In this document: in pieces, positions 11,201-22,395 of the stretch | How the letters are laid out: the number at the start of each line of letters is the position of its first letter | Numbering within the stretch: the first letter of the stretch is position 1 | Assembly: GCF_043641665.1 (NCBI RefSeq) | Contig: NC_092198.1 | Location: 17,358,501-17,422,500 of the forward strand | DNA: 64,000 bases | Reading direction: 5' to 3' | Source: Enoplosus armatus | Taxonomy: Eukaryota; Chordata; Actinopteri; Centrarchiformes; Enoplosidae | Translations under genes and position numbers: made by a program | Notes under the pieces: generated by a model | The model's input: the letters and a program-made list of their open reading frames with translations, nothing else | What the model was told of the DNA's origin: nothing | Databases searched by the model: none

Positions 11201-14200
11201 CTTTTTCAATCTCCATCTACACCCTGTGGTGTGGACGAGAGGAGTTGGGGGGCCGCGGTCGATGGAGCATGTTTACGCCACGCTGAGCAGCCTCCCTGCA
11301 GTGCTAAAAGCTGCAGGTAACAGCAGCCTGAGATGGCTGCTATTGGCTGCTGCCCACATATGGTCACACACACTGTTTAAAAGTAATGCTGATCATGCCC
11401 TTACTGAGGTTTTTATATTACTACAAATACATGTATAAATGTAAACTCCTTCTTATGTAATTATAACCACCAAATTCACAGAAATATTACTGAGGACATG
11501 ACCATGATGGCCTTAATGGTAGCTATACGGCCCTGCCTGCTGCTACTTACTGCCATGTCTGCTTCTGCTTCTGCTACTAGTAAGAACAATACCAATATCC
11601 ACCAGTCTATAAAATACATATATTATATGTAAATATTTCCCCCCATTATGAATAATAAATCAAGCACTCTGTTAAGTTGGCAAATAATTGGTTTTAGGAG
11701 CTTGGTGACACTACTGGCAGGGCTAGCTGGCTAACCACTATAGCTATGAGCTAACTGCGAACAAGCTAGCCAACCTGGAACATGCTAGCACTAGTCTGTC
11801 ACAAAAGCTCTCTTAGCTTCTTTCTATTTTCTCTGTACGTCTACTCCCCCTGCCATTTTGTCATCCTAAATTGAAAATAAATAAATACATTTAAATAAAT
11901 AAAGAGTTGTTGAAGTGAAAGAAAAGCTCTCCAAGCCAGCAAGCTTGCTAGCTGTCAGTTATCATGCTAGCTCTATTTGTACCATTGTCTATACTGTGGA
12001 TAGTGACACACAGTGAATATATAGTGTATATATTTTCATTTTCAGTATTTAGAAGTAAAGCAACTTTCTTTAAAACAGTACAATTACTGTTTAGAGGTAA
12101 ATGTCCAAAAATCTTTTCCACATTTTAATAGACATTTGCCAGCTCTGACAGTTAATAGCAGTGATAACACTAACCCTACTCAAAGCTAGCACTATCCCTA
12201 TCCTAGCATAAAACGTAAGTTAGCATCAATGAAATTCCTATTGTTTGTCTGCTGCACAACTTAAGAGCACCTCATTCTGGATATTTAATTCATAATGTCG
12301 GCATGCAAGAAGATCCTGCAGTTTCCTCAAAATGTATCAGACACTAAATGTTATGTCAATGCAAAAAAAATAAAAAAAATAATAATAATATTGGACCACT
12401 GCAATAAATACAGCTTCACAAAAGATGACTGACATTGCTATACTAGAATTAGCCTTATTCTCCAAATTGTAAAAACCGTACAGGAATTCATCAAATCAGC
12501 AACCACACTGAGTACAAGTGTAGGTTTTATTTATTTTTTATGGTGATTGCAGTCAGATCCCGTATTTCTTGGAGCCTCATCTCAGCCCTGGTTTCACTGC
12601 AACAAAGATTATATTGCCTCCATAGCAACTAATACAGTCAGAATGCTATCAAACCAATGAATTATTTATTCTGAAGGAGGGCAACCATGGAGGCTGTGTA
12701 TATACGGGCAGGCTGAGGCTGCAGCAGTTATAGCCTCAGGTACACACACTCATAGACTAGCACGTGGTGATGAAGAGGAAATCCTGGGAAATAAGTCCTT
12801 CATACGATTTGTTTTGCTTATTATTATAAGGGACAACAATAGGATGAGAGACAATCTACATACTATTATCTGCGACACAGATATGAGGAGATCTAGTTAT
12901 GCGTTTGTGGGTGTGCATTAAAAAACACCCACATGATTTCAACCTCTGCATAAGATAGTACACCACAGATAAATGGAGAGAAAATCCTTTCATCCCATTC
13001 CAATAAAATGATGTGTTAAATATGCACACTTTTCCTTTTCCTCCCTAGTTTTTAACAGGATTTTAAGTTGCAGTCAATTTTTGGGTTATAGCATTATTTC
13101 CGAAGCCCAATTCAGTCGATAAAGACAATATTGTTAGAGATACCTTTGTTTTAGTTTTTTTTTGATTGATTATGAATTGGGTTGTTTTTAGCACGTTCAA
13201 ATTATCTTATCATATTTAGCCATTTTCTTCCCAGAGTTTCCTGTTTAATGTATTTTACAGGAGAATTCATTAAATAGTTTCATTCTTTGTAGAAAAATAC
13301 CTCACAAACTAGCAGTGACAAATGATATACAGTAATCATAAATATGTGAAGAAGCTGCAGGATAAAGCTTTACTTTTTGTCAGTATTTCAGCTTATATAA
13401 TGGGTCCATGAATGGAAGCTCTACTTCGATGAGAGGGTCATAGTTACTTAACTTACTTGACTTACTTGAACTATACGCATACTAAAAATAGTGGGAATGT
13501 ATTTTCAGAGTAGGATACTTCAACTTCTGTTATTGATGCGGATATTTTAGGTGCATTTCCTTTTAATTTCCACTCGGTTTATTTATTTTTGTCATGTAAA
13601 TCGTCTTAAGAGAGATTCCTTTCATAAGCATTATCGGCATGACTGCATTCAGGCAACAATCTGATCAGACAATAGACCTTTGTTAAGAGCAGACATTTTG
13701 ACTTGTCATAGAAAGAAAAGCACAGGTGTTAATAATAACATTAATGATGGCTCTGTTCTATTCAAGCGTCCCGGTAAGTCATGACAGTATGACAGTGATC
13801 CAGCATGTACAATACCAGGACCCTGAAACTGAAGCTAAATGGAATTCAAACGTCAGTCATTTTATTTTACACCTGGGCTTGACCGACTGTGGCATATCAA
13901 AATTTCTATTGGTCTATATGTAAGTTTTTAATGTTGAAATTGTTTGCCCTTTTTGCGTCTAGATACTACTCTGTACTGTACCCGTTAGAGAGGAAGATCT
14001 CAGATGCAAGATCCCGAGATCTGGTCATCTATATCTGGGTCCACGCGGCGGTGGTGAGCCTCCCTGTGTTCGCCGTGACCAATGTGACGGATGTGTACGT
14101 CACCTCGTCCTGCTCAGATGACCACGCCCGCTCCCTGGGCCACATGGTGTACGTGTTGATCTACAACGTCACCACGGTGATCCTCCCTCTCGCTCTGGTC

Positions 14201-15199
14201 TTCCTCTTCATGCTTCTGATCCGCAGAGCGCTCAGTGCCAGCCAGAAGAAGAAGGTGATAATCGCGGCGCTGAGGACTCCCCAGAACAGCATCTCCATCC
14301 CGTATGTGTCCCAGAGAGAGGCTGAGCTACATGCCACTCTGCTGGCTGTAGTGCTGGCTTTCTCAGCCTGCAGCGCCCCCTATGGGGCCTTGGTGGTTTA
14401 TCGCACCATTTTGGCAGACACTAAAGAGCTACCTATCTCACTGTATCTGACAGCCCTCTGGCTGCCCAAGGTGTCGCTGCTCACCAACCCACTTTTGTTT
14501 CTGACTGTTAACCGCTCAGCGCGTCATAGCTGGCTGGACCTGCTGGCCAGGATTCACAGACGTTACAGCCGCCGCAACGTGGTCAGCACCGGGGCTCTGG
14601 CCTCTCTCGGAGCAGAGGGTGTGGTCGGGGAGCCGGTGGGACTGGAGACAGCTGACCGCTCTGGGAGCCAGCTTCTGGAGATGTTTAATATTGGCCAGCA
14701 GCAGATCTTCAGGCCGTCTGAGGAAGAAGAAGAAGAAGAGGATGTAGAGAATGAGGTCCCTTCTCAAAGATCAGGAGGCTGCTCTGGGCCTAAAGAGGAC
14801 CACAAGGGTGTGTCGAGACTGGGGAGCCTCAGAGGGGAGGTCATCACCAAAAAGGACCCTCTGCAGGGGACAGGGGGAGGGCTGGTCATCACCAAGGATT
14901 GCCCTCCTTCAATCATAGCACCCCGGGCCTCGCCGGTCCACACATGTGCTTATGCCTCCTCATCTCAGGTGGCACCAGCTACACCTACAGAAGCGGAGGA
15001 CTCCACACAGTTTGGTTTTGGACCCTTCGAGCTGCCTCCTCAGTGGTTACCAGAGACCAGGAACAGCAAGAAGAGGCTGCTGCCTCCGCTGGGTAACACA
15101 CCTGAGGAGCTGATCCAGACCAAACTGCCCAGGCCGAGGCCTGAACGGAGAATCAGCAGGAACAACAAGGTCAGCACCATCCCCACGGTGGACTCATGA
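3957..15199 (+). CDS. gpr176: gpr176: G-protein-coupled receptor 176, complete, three coding exons
   Basis: Joining 3957-4185, 10484-10736 and 13963-15199 gives 572 codons plus a stop, with split codons that restore Gly77 and Arg161. Mammalian GPR176 is an orphan class A receptor that signals through Gz to lower cAMP and sets clock period in the suprachiasmatic nucleus. Seven membrane helices are visible: TM1 about 62-86, TM2 about 98-120, TM3 about 133-158, TM4 about 181-200, TM5 about 221-247, TM6 about 284-307, TM7 about 319-342. Motifs are N78 (1.50), C136/C211 disulfide, DRY 160-162, W186, CSAP 297-300 and NPLLF 336-340. The N-terminus has glycosylation sequons N16-F-T and N28-A-S. The C-tail keeps QLLEMFNIGQQQIF, FGFGPFELPPQW, a lysine/proline-rich LLPPLGNTPEELIQTK and SRNNKVS, which I recognise from mammalian GPR176. 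At 572 residues it is longer than the 515-residue human protein, with a longer N-terminus and tail. Gly106 replaces the usual TM2 Asp. The ATG has G at -3 and +4. Confidence 0.95.
5247..5289. repeat. (TG)n microsatellite
   Basis: An uninterrupted run of about 21 TG units in gpr176 intron 1. Confidence 0.95.
5584..5610. repeat. (GCT)9 trinucleotide repeat
   Basis: Nine perfect GCT units lie in gpr176 intron 1. Expansion-prone in principle, but within an intron here. Confidence 0.95.
6115..6310. repeat. Teleost dispersed repeat ('acaaagttacaaagtgctt' type)
   Basis: The block reads acagcactcaaaacaaagt, then tacaaagtgcttcacatcg, then an A-rich tract with ataaaatcaataataatag. This is the order of a widespread teleost repeat whose consensus has a 'tttatatagcacctttcaaaac' start. 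The boundaries are approximate. Confidence 0.5.
6958..7080 (+). repeat. Percomorph dispersed repeat family B, 5' part
   Basis: It contains gagagttagatgataaggtc, gataccactctcatatctgt, atatgaagctggagc and attagcttagcttagcata in the expected order of a very common percomorph repeat. The downstream half of the same consensus appears separately at 26094-26227, and a short piece lies at 21843-21895. Confidence 0.65.
7610..8346. mobile_element. Inverted-repeat (MITE/foldback-like) element with 94-bp terminal inverted repeats
   Basis: Bases 7610-7703 and the reverse complement of 8253-8346 match at 83 of 94 positions by hand count. Both arms begin atcacctttt and end attttgtg. Similarity stops abruptly outside the arms, which supports element ends. 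The right arm's inner 27 bp (8253-8279) is repeated at 8194-8220. The centre (about 7900-8110) is CpG-rich and has a direct repeat of attggctagtcag at 8014 and 8041. No transposase frame is present, so it would be non-autonomous. No clear target-site duplication is visible, so the superfamily is unknown. Confidence 0.75.
9745..9965. repeat. Fragment of a common teleost dispersed repeat ('gcaatttagagtctcc' type)
   Basis: The phrases catttattcaatcacag, gtgcaatttagagtctccag and ccagtgggaggaaa occur in the order of a widespread teleost repeat in which a 'gcaatttagagtcacc' block precedes a 'ctgtgggaggaagc' block. Strongly diverged; ends approximate. Confidence 0.5.
10141..10206. repeat. TA/CA-rich simple sequence
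   Basis: Interleaved ATATAT, ACACAC and 'acatattaac' repeats in gpr176 intron 1, about 280 bp before exon 2. Confidence 0.8.
10484..10736 (+). CDS. gpr176: gpr176 coding exon 2
   Basis: It encodes residues 77 (split) to 161 (split): the end of TM1, ICL1 (SVFKSVTNRFIKN), TM2, ECL1 with CCWW, and TM3 up to the DR of DRY. TM2 reads NLACSGICAGLVC, so position 2.50 is Gly106 instead of Asp. C136 is the conserved TM3 disulfide cysteine. The acceptor is ctcacag and the donor ag|gtcagt. Close agreement with mammalian GPR176 makes the boundaries secure. Confidence 0.93.
12906..12933. repeat. Perfect hairpin, 9-bp stem
   Basis: tgtgggtgt at 12906-12914 and acacccaca at 12925-12933 are exact reverse complements separated by a 10-base loop. 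A hairpin this short can arise by chance in a 64-kb window. Confidence 0.6.
13722..13885 (+). repeat. Dispersed repeat family E, copy 2
   Basis: It resembles 1400-1560: a 'ttaatgatggctctgttct' block, then gaaactgaagctaaatgga about 80 bp on. It lies just upstream of gpr176 exon 3. Visual similarity only. Confidence 0.45.
13963..15199 (+). CDS. gpr176: gpr176 coding exon 3
   Basis: It encodes residues 161 (split) to 572 and the TGA stop: YYSVLYPLERKISDA of ICL2, TM4-TM7 and a cytoplasmic tail of about 230 residues. TM6 has CSAP (297-300) where most class A receptors have CWxP, and TM7 ends NPLLF. The tail carries HRRYSRRNVVSTG, a seven-glutamate run (414-420, bases 14720-14740) encoded by GAA/GAG repeats, and the near-invariant GPR176 block LLPPLGNTPEELIQTK close to the end. 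The exon is clearly more GC-rich than its surroundings. Confidence 0.95.
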
Positions 15200-16235
15200 A
15201 CTATTCCTGCTGTCCACTGGTCTGCAACACTGGACACAACTCATTTACAGGGTAGGCCTCGTGGGTTGACCAGGCCTCGGCAGGATATTGATGTGTCAAG
15301 CTGCTCGGTGAGATGGTTTTTGGTTCATTTAAACCTTTTCACCTTTTTTCTCAGATGCAGTAGTAGCCATTGCAGAAGTCCAGGTTTTCCACTTTACTGC
15401 ACAAAAGCTAGACGCCTGAAGCACTGCAGCTTTCTTATTGGATGAAAATCAATTCGATATAAAATATTTACCATGCTGTAAAAAATATGTCTGCTCTGTC
15501 CAACTGCACTAAGACTTGGACAGACCCCATTCCATGATTAAGGACTCCTACAATGGCAACATGATTGAGAGGGGAGATACCTTGTTGAATACAGCTGGCA
15601 TCAGTAATTAAATGAACACACTGTACAAATCCAATTATCCTGAAAGATGCACTGATACTAACATATTTCCATAGCAAATAATCAAGCGAGGATATTGAAC
15701 CTCCGAACAAAACATTTTGTAAAATGGTTGTGATTGCACTCTGTAAATGAACATCTCAGTGTCGGTCCTTTCACGTAACCCTTTGTGGGACTGTTTTTTG
15801 TAACCATGTTTGACAAGTTTTACTTCAATATTTGGGATTAACTCGCCCTTTGCTGGCCATTTTTTCTCACTTTTGGAATATTCGCATTTCTTCTAATGTG
15901 GTAGATGTTATTTTCATTTGTACTTTAAATCTAAGTGGATTTGATAAGATGAAAAATACAGATGTACAGTATGCAAACACGTCTTATAAAAATGTGACAT
16001 TTTGAGAGTTTAACTGTGTTTAGACATGTTTCCTGGAACACAAAGCGCATCAAATTGAAAAAAAAATGGAAGAATATTACTGATATGTTTTGATAAAAAT
16101 AGGAAAGAAAAGAAAATCATCCAGGTGACAGATCTTTTAGTCCCCTTGGATCAATGTTATTGATTTCACCCAGGTTTCCTGAAAATCAATTGCTCATTCA
16201 AATGATTGTAAAATAAAGCAAATAAGAGCAAAAGA
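15200..16235 (+). other. gpr176: gpr176 3' UTR
   Basis: AT-rich non-coding sequence from the stop codon to just beyond the AATAAA at 16212. No repeat is recognised in it. The 3' end is inferred from the signal. Confidence 0.55.
16212..16217 (+). terminator. Polyadenylation signal AATAAA for gpr176
   Basis: A canonical hexamer in tgtaaaataaagcaaataag, about 1 kb after the stop codon, followed by a T-rich stretch. It is the first good AATAAA in a plausible place. Confidence 0.5.
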
Positions 16236-18419
16236 TTTTTTTATATCATCAGAAGCTCTGTGAACTGGTTTTCAGTTTTGAATTTCTCTGATACCGTTGT
16301 CTCCGTCTTCTTTGTGATGCATAATTCAATTGTAGCAGCCTCAACCTGAAGCTTTGGCTGAGGTAAACAGAGCTGGGCTGCACTTCAAATATTTGTCAAG
16401 CCGTAACTCCCTTCGGGGCTACCCACAATCCCCTGCTATGTCCACAAAGAACCTGAATCTATGCTGCATCCTACCCATGCTGTTATCAGGCAAAATTGTG
16501 CAGTCACGCCTGACTGGAAACAGTATCCATTGCTACTACTTAAAAGCGGGAGAGAGATGAATCATGTGTTTATTCTCATACGTCTGCTTCCGTAATGACT
16601 GTATTACGACAGTTATTTCAGAATACAGTAGCTGCTATGGTAGATGTACAGCACTGATACCAAAATACAAAACAGGAAGATCATTCATTTCTCTGGTGTG
16701 AGTGTTTAAGAATACTCTGGCCCTGGCTCATATTTTCCACCTGATTTGATTCAAGGCTTATTCAAACAATCTTTCACTCCTGCAGCCATTAGGAGCTTGA
16801 CAACAGAGATACGGTGCAGTAATATAACACAGAGAGGTGCGTTTCAAAATCTTTGGACAAGCTTTCAAGCTTAAAATTGAAAACATCCCTCAGTTCAGAG
16901 TGGCTTCACATTTCTAGTGTTACTCAATCAGCTTCTTACTGTGCCTGATGGGATCCTACACGACCAGAAGAAGTTCTGCTAAAGTTAGAGCAGTTTTGGT
17001 TATTTCGCAAGAGAGATTTTTGGATTTGGTTTTTTTTTTGTCTTTTTTTTCTCAGGTGATATGATTGAAAGATCCAGAACAGCTACTAAATGGACCTCGT
17101 GGTGACATTGTATTCCCAAAGTAACTATTGTTTGAATATACTTTAATGCAAACGTTCACTGTTAACCAAAAATTTGTGAAATTGGCTCCATTTATAAGCT
17201 CCATTGTCCATGTTTGTCACAGTACATAAAGCACCAGTATAAAAGACTCTTACACAACCACTGTGCATGGGTAGTAAAATATAGTTTTGTCTCTGGTGAC
17301 TTTTTGTTTAGAGAAAGCTATGGTTTTTGTCGTGTTTTCAAGGATTTCGTTGTTGCGACTGATGCGGTAGTGAACGTCTCGATGTGTTCATAAGAGATCA
17401 GACGCTTACTGCTCCTGCCTACGCAAAAGCTCTTATGTATTCTGTCAGCAGCGCAGCCACTGGGTTTGGGCATCCAGCAGCATGTTAACAATAAAACTCC
17501 CAATTCAGGTTGTGAGAGTGGCTTTAAAACCATCTTTTATTGACAGTCTCTCCTCATCTAATTCCTTCACCCAAACAGCCGAAGAAATCATGGTTTCAAC
17601 ATTTTAAATTACAGCAAATTATAGCTGCTGCCATCCAGACTGTAAAAGTAGAGTTTAATCTTCTTTGCCACGTAAGAAGGAGCACATGAGGAGCTTTAAC
17701 AGAAGCGGGAGAACAAAGTCTCCGTTTGTTATCAGCTTTGGTTTATTGTAGTCTAAGCAGGAATTGTCGTCAGTGGTATTATTCATGTCGTCACTGGTAT
17801 CGTCATTGTTGTTTTTTTCCCCCTCAGTCTTGATCTTCATAGACAGTCCACTGTGGAAAATGGTATTGTGCTACTGTTGTAGTCTAAGTCAGTGGACACA
17901 ATCAATTCACTGGCGTTATCAAGGAATAGAAGCAGTCGCCTCACCACACACACAATAGGTAAGAGATGGAAATTCAAAGGGAAATGCACAAGTTGCTTCG
18001 TGATCAGAAATAACAATAGGATTTAATGAACAAAAAGGCCTTAAAAGGGTCTGCGTTATTACATATTCAAATATCCCTGTTTTTTCCACGGCTGTTTCAG
18101 ACGTGTAAATGCATCGCACTGCATTTGTTCCTAATTGGTTTTTTTTTTTATGCTAAAGCATTATGCAAATCCATCCAGTCTGCATTTGAACTGGAAAGAC
18201 TTCACTCAGTATGTTGATGTTTCTCATTTGAATTAGGAGGAGAGGCAATATGCTGTTTTTTAATCATTTTAAAAACTTTGGCTTTGGCCCCTCTAGTGAA
18301 ATGAGTTTAAAGTGTGTGAGATTCAGATCGCCCGTTGGGAAGCCATGTGGGGTCTTGACACAGATGGCAGTGTGCCGGTGAAGAGGAGAAGGGGCATACA
18401 GTGCAATGACAGCAAGGAG
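16236..18419. other. Intergenic, start of the long gene-poor region
   Basis: I see no supported exon or strong repeat here. T-rich runs occur at 17030-17053. Short open frames are of chance size and have no recognisable homology. Confidence 0.5.
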
Positions 18420-19050
18420 ACATAACAGGTAAGAGGGTTTAAAGGGTCAGTACACCCAATTGACAATAAAAAATAATATCTAGCCATTTATTTGTCTATA
18501 TATCTGAACTTTCTGCATCAACTCCAGCACAACGGAGGTGAATGGAATTGTGTTTGTGGAGCTCACAGCACTAAAATCATCCATATAAACAATTTCTCAT
18601 CATGACGACGTTATTTGTCAGTGCCTTTCAAAATGTACATGACTATTGGAAAATGTATTCATATGATCGTTTTCTGATCTGCCACCTCTATGGTTCAGAT
18701 TTGGTTACGCCTAGCCAACTAAAACTACTTGGTAAAGGTTAGGGAACGATTGTGGCCATGGTCACAAACAACAGCCTCTTGTGTCAATGTCTGATGTGCT
18801 ACAACAATGCTTCTGCCTTCGTCAGAGAGGTCGCTTGCCACAGACAATGCTTGTTATAGCTTGTTATGGAACAAACAACCAAAGCTGTTGTTTTTCTGGC
18901 GAGAACAGTCTCAATTTTTCGGGAACGATGTCCTTGTAAACCTGGACAATCCGCAGACTTGACCGTGAACAGCATTTATGGGGATTCTATTTTGGTAGAA
19001 AGTTGTTCACAGCAAGGACTGTGACCTAACCTTTTAACTACCAATCAGCC
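18420..19050. repeat. Teleost dispersed repeat fragments (two blocks)
   Basis: Block one (about 18435-18610) has gggtcagtacacccaa and ccagcacaacggaggtgaa. Block two (about 18705-18870) has actacttggtaaaggttag and gggaacgattgtggcc. Both match phrases of repeats I know as common in percomorph genomes. Edges and orientation are uncertain. Confidence 0.4.
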
Positions 19051-21842
19051 ACTGAGCTTGGCTGATGGAAAAGCCTGGAACGTAACCCAGAGACTTCAAT
19101 TACATCGCAATTGGGAGTCAGAGACCCAGTGTGAGGGAACATTTGGATGATACTTGCCTTCCTGCTTGAACTCATGCTAAAAAAGAAATAAAACCACCTT
19201 TGAGGATCCCGCAGCAGTAGATAGAGCACATCATGCAATCTCATATTCTGCTACTTGAAATCTTGCTACCGGCTGCAGCTGCTGAGGGCTGTAAGCCAAC
19301 AGAGAATCATAGAAAACAACTGTGCAGCATTACATGTGATTGGTTCATTCAAATGCACAACAATAATGATCGTCGTATGTGCTCCCTCTTATCATGCAGT
19401 AGTCAAAGCTTATTTTAATTAGAGAAAATCAATCACCAAACGGTTGACAGAGCCATTAGCAGTGCCATGGATACATTCATTAACAACAAGTCCACTTATT
19501 GGACTTACAAATAGAGGCAGCATGAAAGAGTTTTTAACAAGTTGATTTTTTCTTTCTTTTTTTTTTTGGTAGCCATTACTCGTAATAACTGGAGGCAAAG
19601 ACTGATTTAATTAGAATGGTTGCTAGGCAACAGGTAACTCAGGTGCTTTAGAGCAGGTTCTATAGCAGCCACAGTGTTTCCCTCACTGCTGGCTTCAGAC
19701 TCAGGGCTGAGGCCGGTACAAGTGACGAGGACACGATGTAGACTGATGGTGTTCACGTAGAGTGACTCCGTGAACGCTGGCTGTGGCAGTTGGTAGCAAA
19801 GTCCTTTCACTTCACTTCAAGAGGACCCCACAGGAAAGGAGAATTTCAGTTACTCTTAAAATCAATATTACATTTTTGTCTGTTTTTTTATGTTTCGATT
19901 CAGCTTCTTATGTAACTTACCAATTGAACTTAAAACGTACACGTCTTGTCCTGTAGGCCACACAAACAAACATATACAATGGAAAGGTACACTGCTAACA
20001 TCAGTTTACAGGCTAGTCAGCTGCTTATTAGCTCGTCAGCTCATTAAACGTGCCTGCAAATGTTATTATGTCATTGATGTCCACTTAGCTTTCATCTGCA
20101 TCTTGCATCCTTCCTCAGATAATGGAGTTTTGCTCAGTTGTCATGGGGAAAGCTCTGGAAAAAGACGGGAAGTGGACATTGAGAAGCGTTTTATGTGAAA
20201 CTAATGTTTCCAGCGTTAAAGGAATACCAGTCTAGACACGTGTTCTTGTTGTTGTTATTAATAAAATGTGTTTTTTAAATATCACAAGAGCCTCAAATGT
20301 GCTTTCATGTTTCATCGCTCTTTGATCCTCATTTCTTTTAAAGGGGATTTAGGAGGAACAGCGCAGAAATCAGTAATCTCAAAATAATACTTGTATAATC
20401 TTCTGAGAAGATAAAGAAAAGCCCATTTAGAGCACAAATTTCGCTATGTTAAAAAACTATTCAATGTTAAACCTGTATTTGATACTATTGTCAAAGAAAT
20501 TGCTCCAAAACAGACAGACAGAAAAAAGAAAATACAGATTAAAAGAGACAATGCAATCCCTAAGACCATTTCATTTTTCAACTTTTTTTACACACGTATA
20601 CATAGCTAAAGGTGTAAGACGTCTATCTGATCTCATGATTGTTGTTGTTGTGGCCTTAATAAATAAATGCAGCCCTCTCTGACAGGTGGAAGGAAGCTGT
20701 GTGAGTGCCGGAGGGCAGAGAGGCCCAGCGTTTCTTCTTAGCTCGGCTCAGATTGTCTGACAGCCCGGAAAAGAAAACGTAATGAGTCACAGTCGTTTGC
20801 TTCTGCAGACCTTTTTATATTTCTGCCTGAGTCTGAGTGAGTCGAACAATTACTGAAACTCAGCACGTCACATAGCTCTATTATGAAGCCCAAGAGGGAA
20901 GTGTTTCGAATGATGACTAAATGGTCGTAATGGAGGTGTCGAATGAATTTAAAAAATACATGGAATAATATTGAAATCACCCGGGAGAAAAATATAGCTG
21001 GGCTGCACTGTCGCATTCAGCATTACAGATTCAAGGGTTGGTCCTGTGTGTGTATGTGTGTGTGTAGGTGTGACTGTGCGTGTGACAGGTGTGATCACTG
21101 TCAGGTCATCTTGACTCGACCACATCTGTGACATTCACACAGCAGTGTTTTCGAAACGGAACGTTTTTTAGAGCCGACATTTTTAATTAAAGATTTCTGA
21201 AGAGCTCTGTTTGAAGGATGTGGATGAAAACCCTCAACCGAGAGAAAAAGATGCAGTCTATATTCATGTTTATATTTGCGTCAGGTATGTATTTTCAGGG
21301 AGACAAAAGCCTGTCATGGTGACGCCCTCCAGGCTCTTGCAGAGCCGATGCTCGTACTGTAGGACCGTCTAGACCCCTGTCTCGTCCTCACAAAGACCCT
21401 GTTCCTCCCCGAGGGATACAAATCGCCACTGAATCTTCAACTGATGCTACTGTGAGCAAATGTGTGCAACTAACGCGTTTATCTTTTTAAATATAAATAA
21501 ATATATGTTGGCGCTCTCTGCACATTTAAATCAGCCTACTGCAAAGATAATGGAGCTTGTAGTGTTGAATGAGCCCGGCAACGTGAACACAACTTCACTG
21601 CGGTGGTGACGTTAGATGGAAACCCTGATCAACATTTTCTCTGCAGTGTCTATAACAGGGCAAATGCACAGTCTTTAGGGTTTGATCACACTCCGCCATA
21701 TAAATGGGTATCATAAGAAAATATTACAGATTATAGCTTTAACTTTATATTGTTTGCATATTTCTAACCATAATGGTGGTGTTTTTTTGTTTTTTTTTCA
21801 TGTTTTGGTCCATTAAATTAAAAATATTCATTTCCTTTCCAA
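19051..21842. other. Intergenic, no gene seen
   Basis: A GT-rich stretch lies at 21045-21066 and short homopolymer T runs are present. No exon with convincing splice signals and homology was found. Confidence 0.45.
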
Positions 21843-21895
21843 TAGCGAGATGAGACGATGGATACCACGCTCATGTCCGTGTGCCGAAGTCCAAC
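21843..21895 (+). repeat. Percomorph dispersed repeat family B, short fragment
   Basis: gcgagatgagacgatggata followed by ccacgctcatgtccgtgtg parallels the gagagttagatgataagg / ccactctcatatctgt block at 6958. Confidence 0.5.
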
Positions 21896-22139
21896 TGACA
21901 TTAAATAGCATACATTTTTTCTGTTACAGCACATGCGGCTGCTCTCTTTTGATTTATATTTTTAGGCCCCCTATCTCTTCCATTAGTCTAATGTACGTCT
22001 ACGTGGATGGAGAACTTGTTTTCATGTAGCCAATGAAATTTGCTTCATTTCAATTTGTCTTTGCGCAATGTTGCGGTGCCCATATTAGCTTTCCTGCTGA
22101 TGTCTCCCTTGGAATGATGCGTGAACGAGTCAGAACAAC

Positions 22140-22395
22140 GAGAGGTGTTCATGAACTTCCCGTTCTGTTTGATTGGTTCGATTCGCAGCTCTTCCAAGCA
22201 GCATTGTGAAGTTTCCTTGAGCAAGACACTGAACCGCAACCTACTTCAATGAGCAGGTCAGCAGCTTGCATGGCAGCTCTGCCGCCAACAGTAAGTGTGT
22301 GTGTGTGTGTTTGTGTGTGGGTGAATGCAAACTTTAAAACCTTTGTGCTCAATACAAAGGTACTATATAAATGCAGTCTATTTGCCATTAAATGG
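22140..22395 (+). mobile_element. tRNA-SINE-like element with embedded (GT)n
   Basis: A B-box-like GGTTCGATTC is at 22175-22184. It is followed by ttgagcaagacactgaacc, gagcaggtcagcagcttgca and ggcagctctgcc, a GT tract at 22291-22318, then the tail tatataaatgcagtctatt. This order is that of a common teleost SINE-like repeat. No good A box is evident upstream, so the tRNA-derived head may be decayed. Confidence 0.65.

Larger units (their letters stand above)
10737..13962 (+). other. gpr176: gpr176 intron 2
   Basis: A GT-AG intron of 3226 bp in phase 2, with acceptor ttgcgtctag. It includes an imperfect GCTAGC-rich patch (about 11700-12010), an A/AAT-rich tract at 12364-12391, a 9-bp-stem hairpin at 12906-12933 and a dispersed-repeat copy at 13722-13885. 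Open frames just after exon 2 are read-through and resemble no known protein. Confidence 0.9.

Noticed and set aside
13889..13962. Apparent N-terminal extension of the exon 3 frame
   Set aside because: The acceptor at 13961-13962 and the DRYYSVLYP junction show that translation enters at 13963. The upstream part is intron.
22175..22184. tRNA B box as a possible tRNA gene
   Set aside because: No A box or cloverleaf could be formed, and the flanks match a SINE-like repeat.
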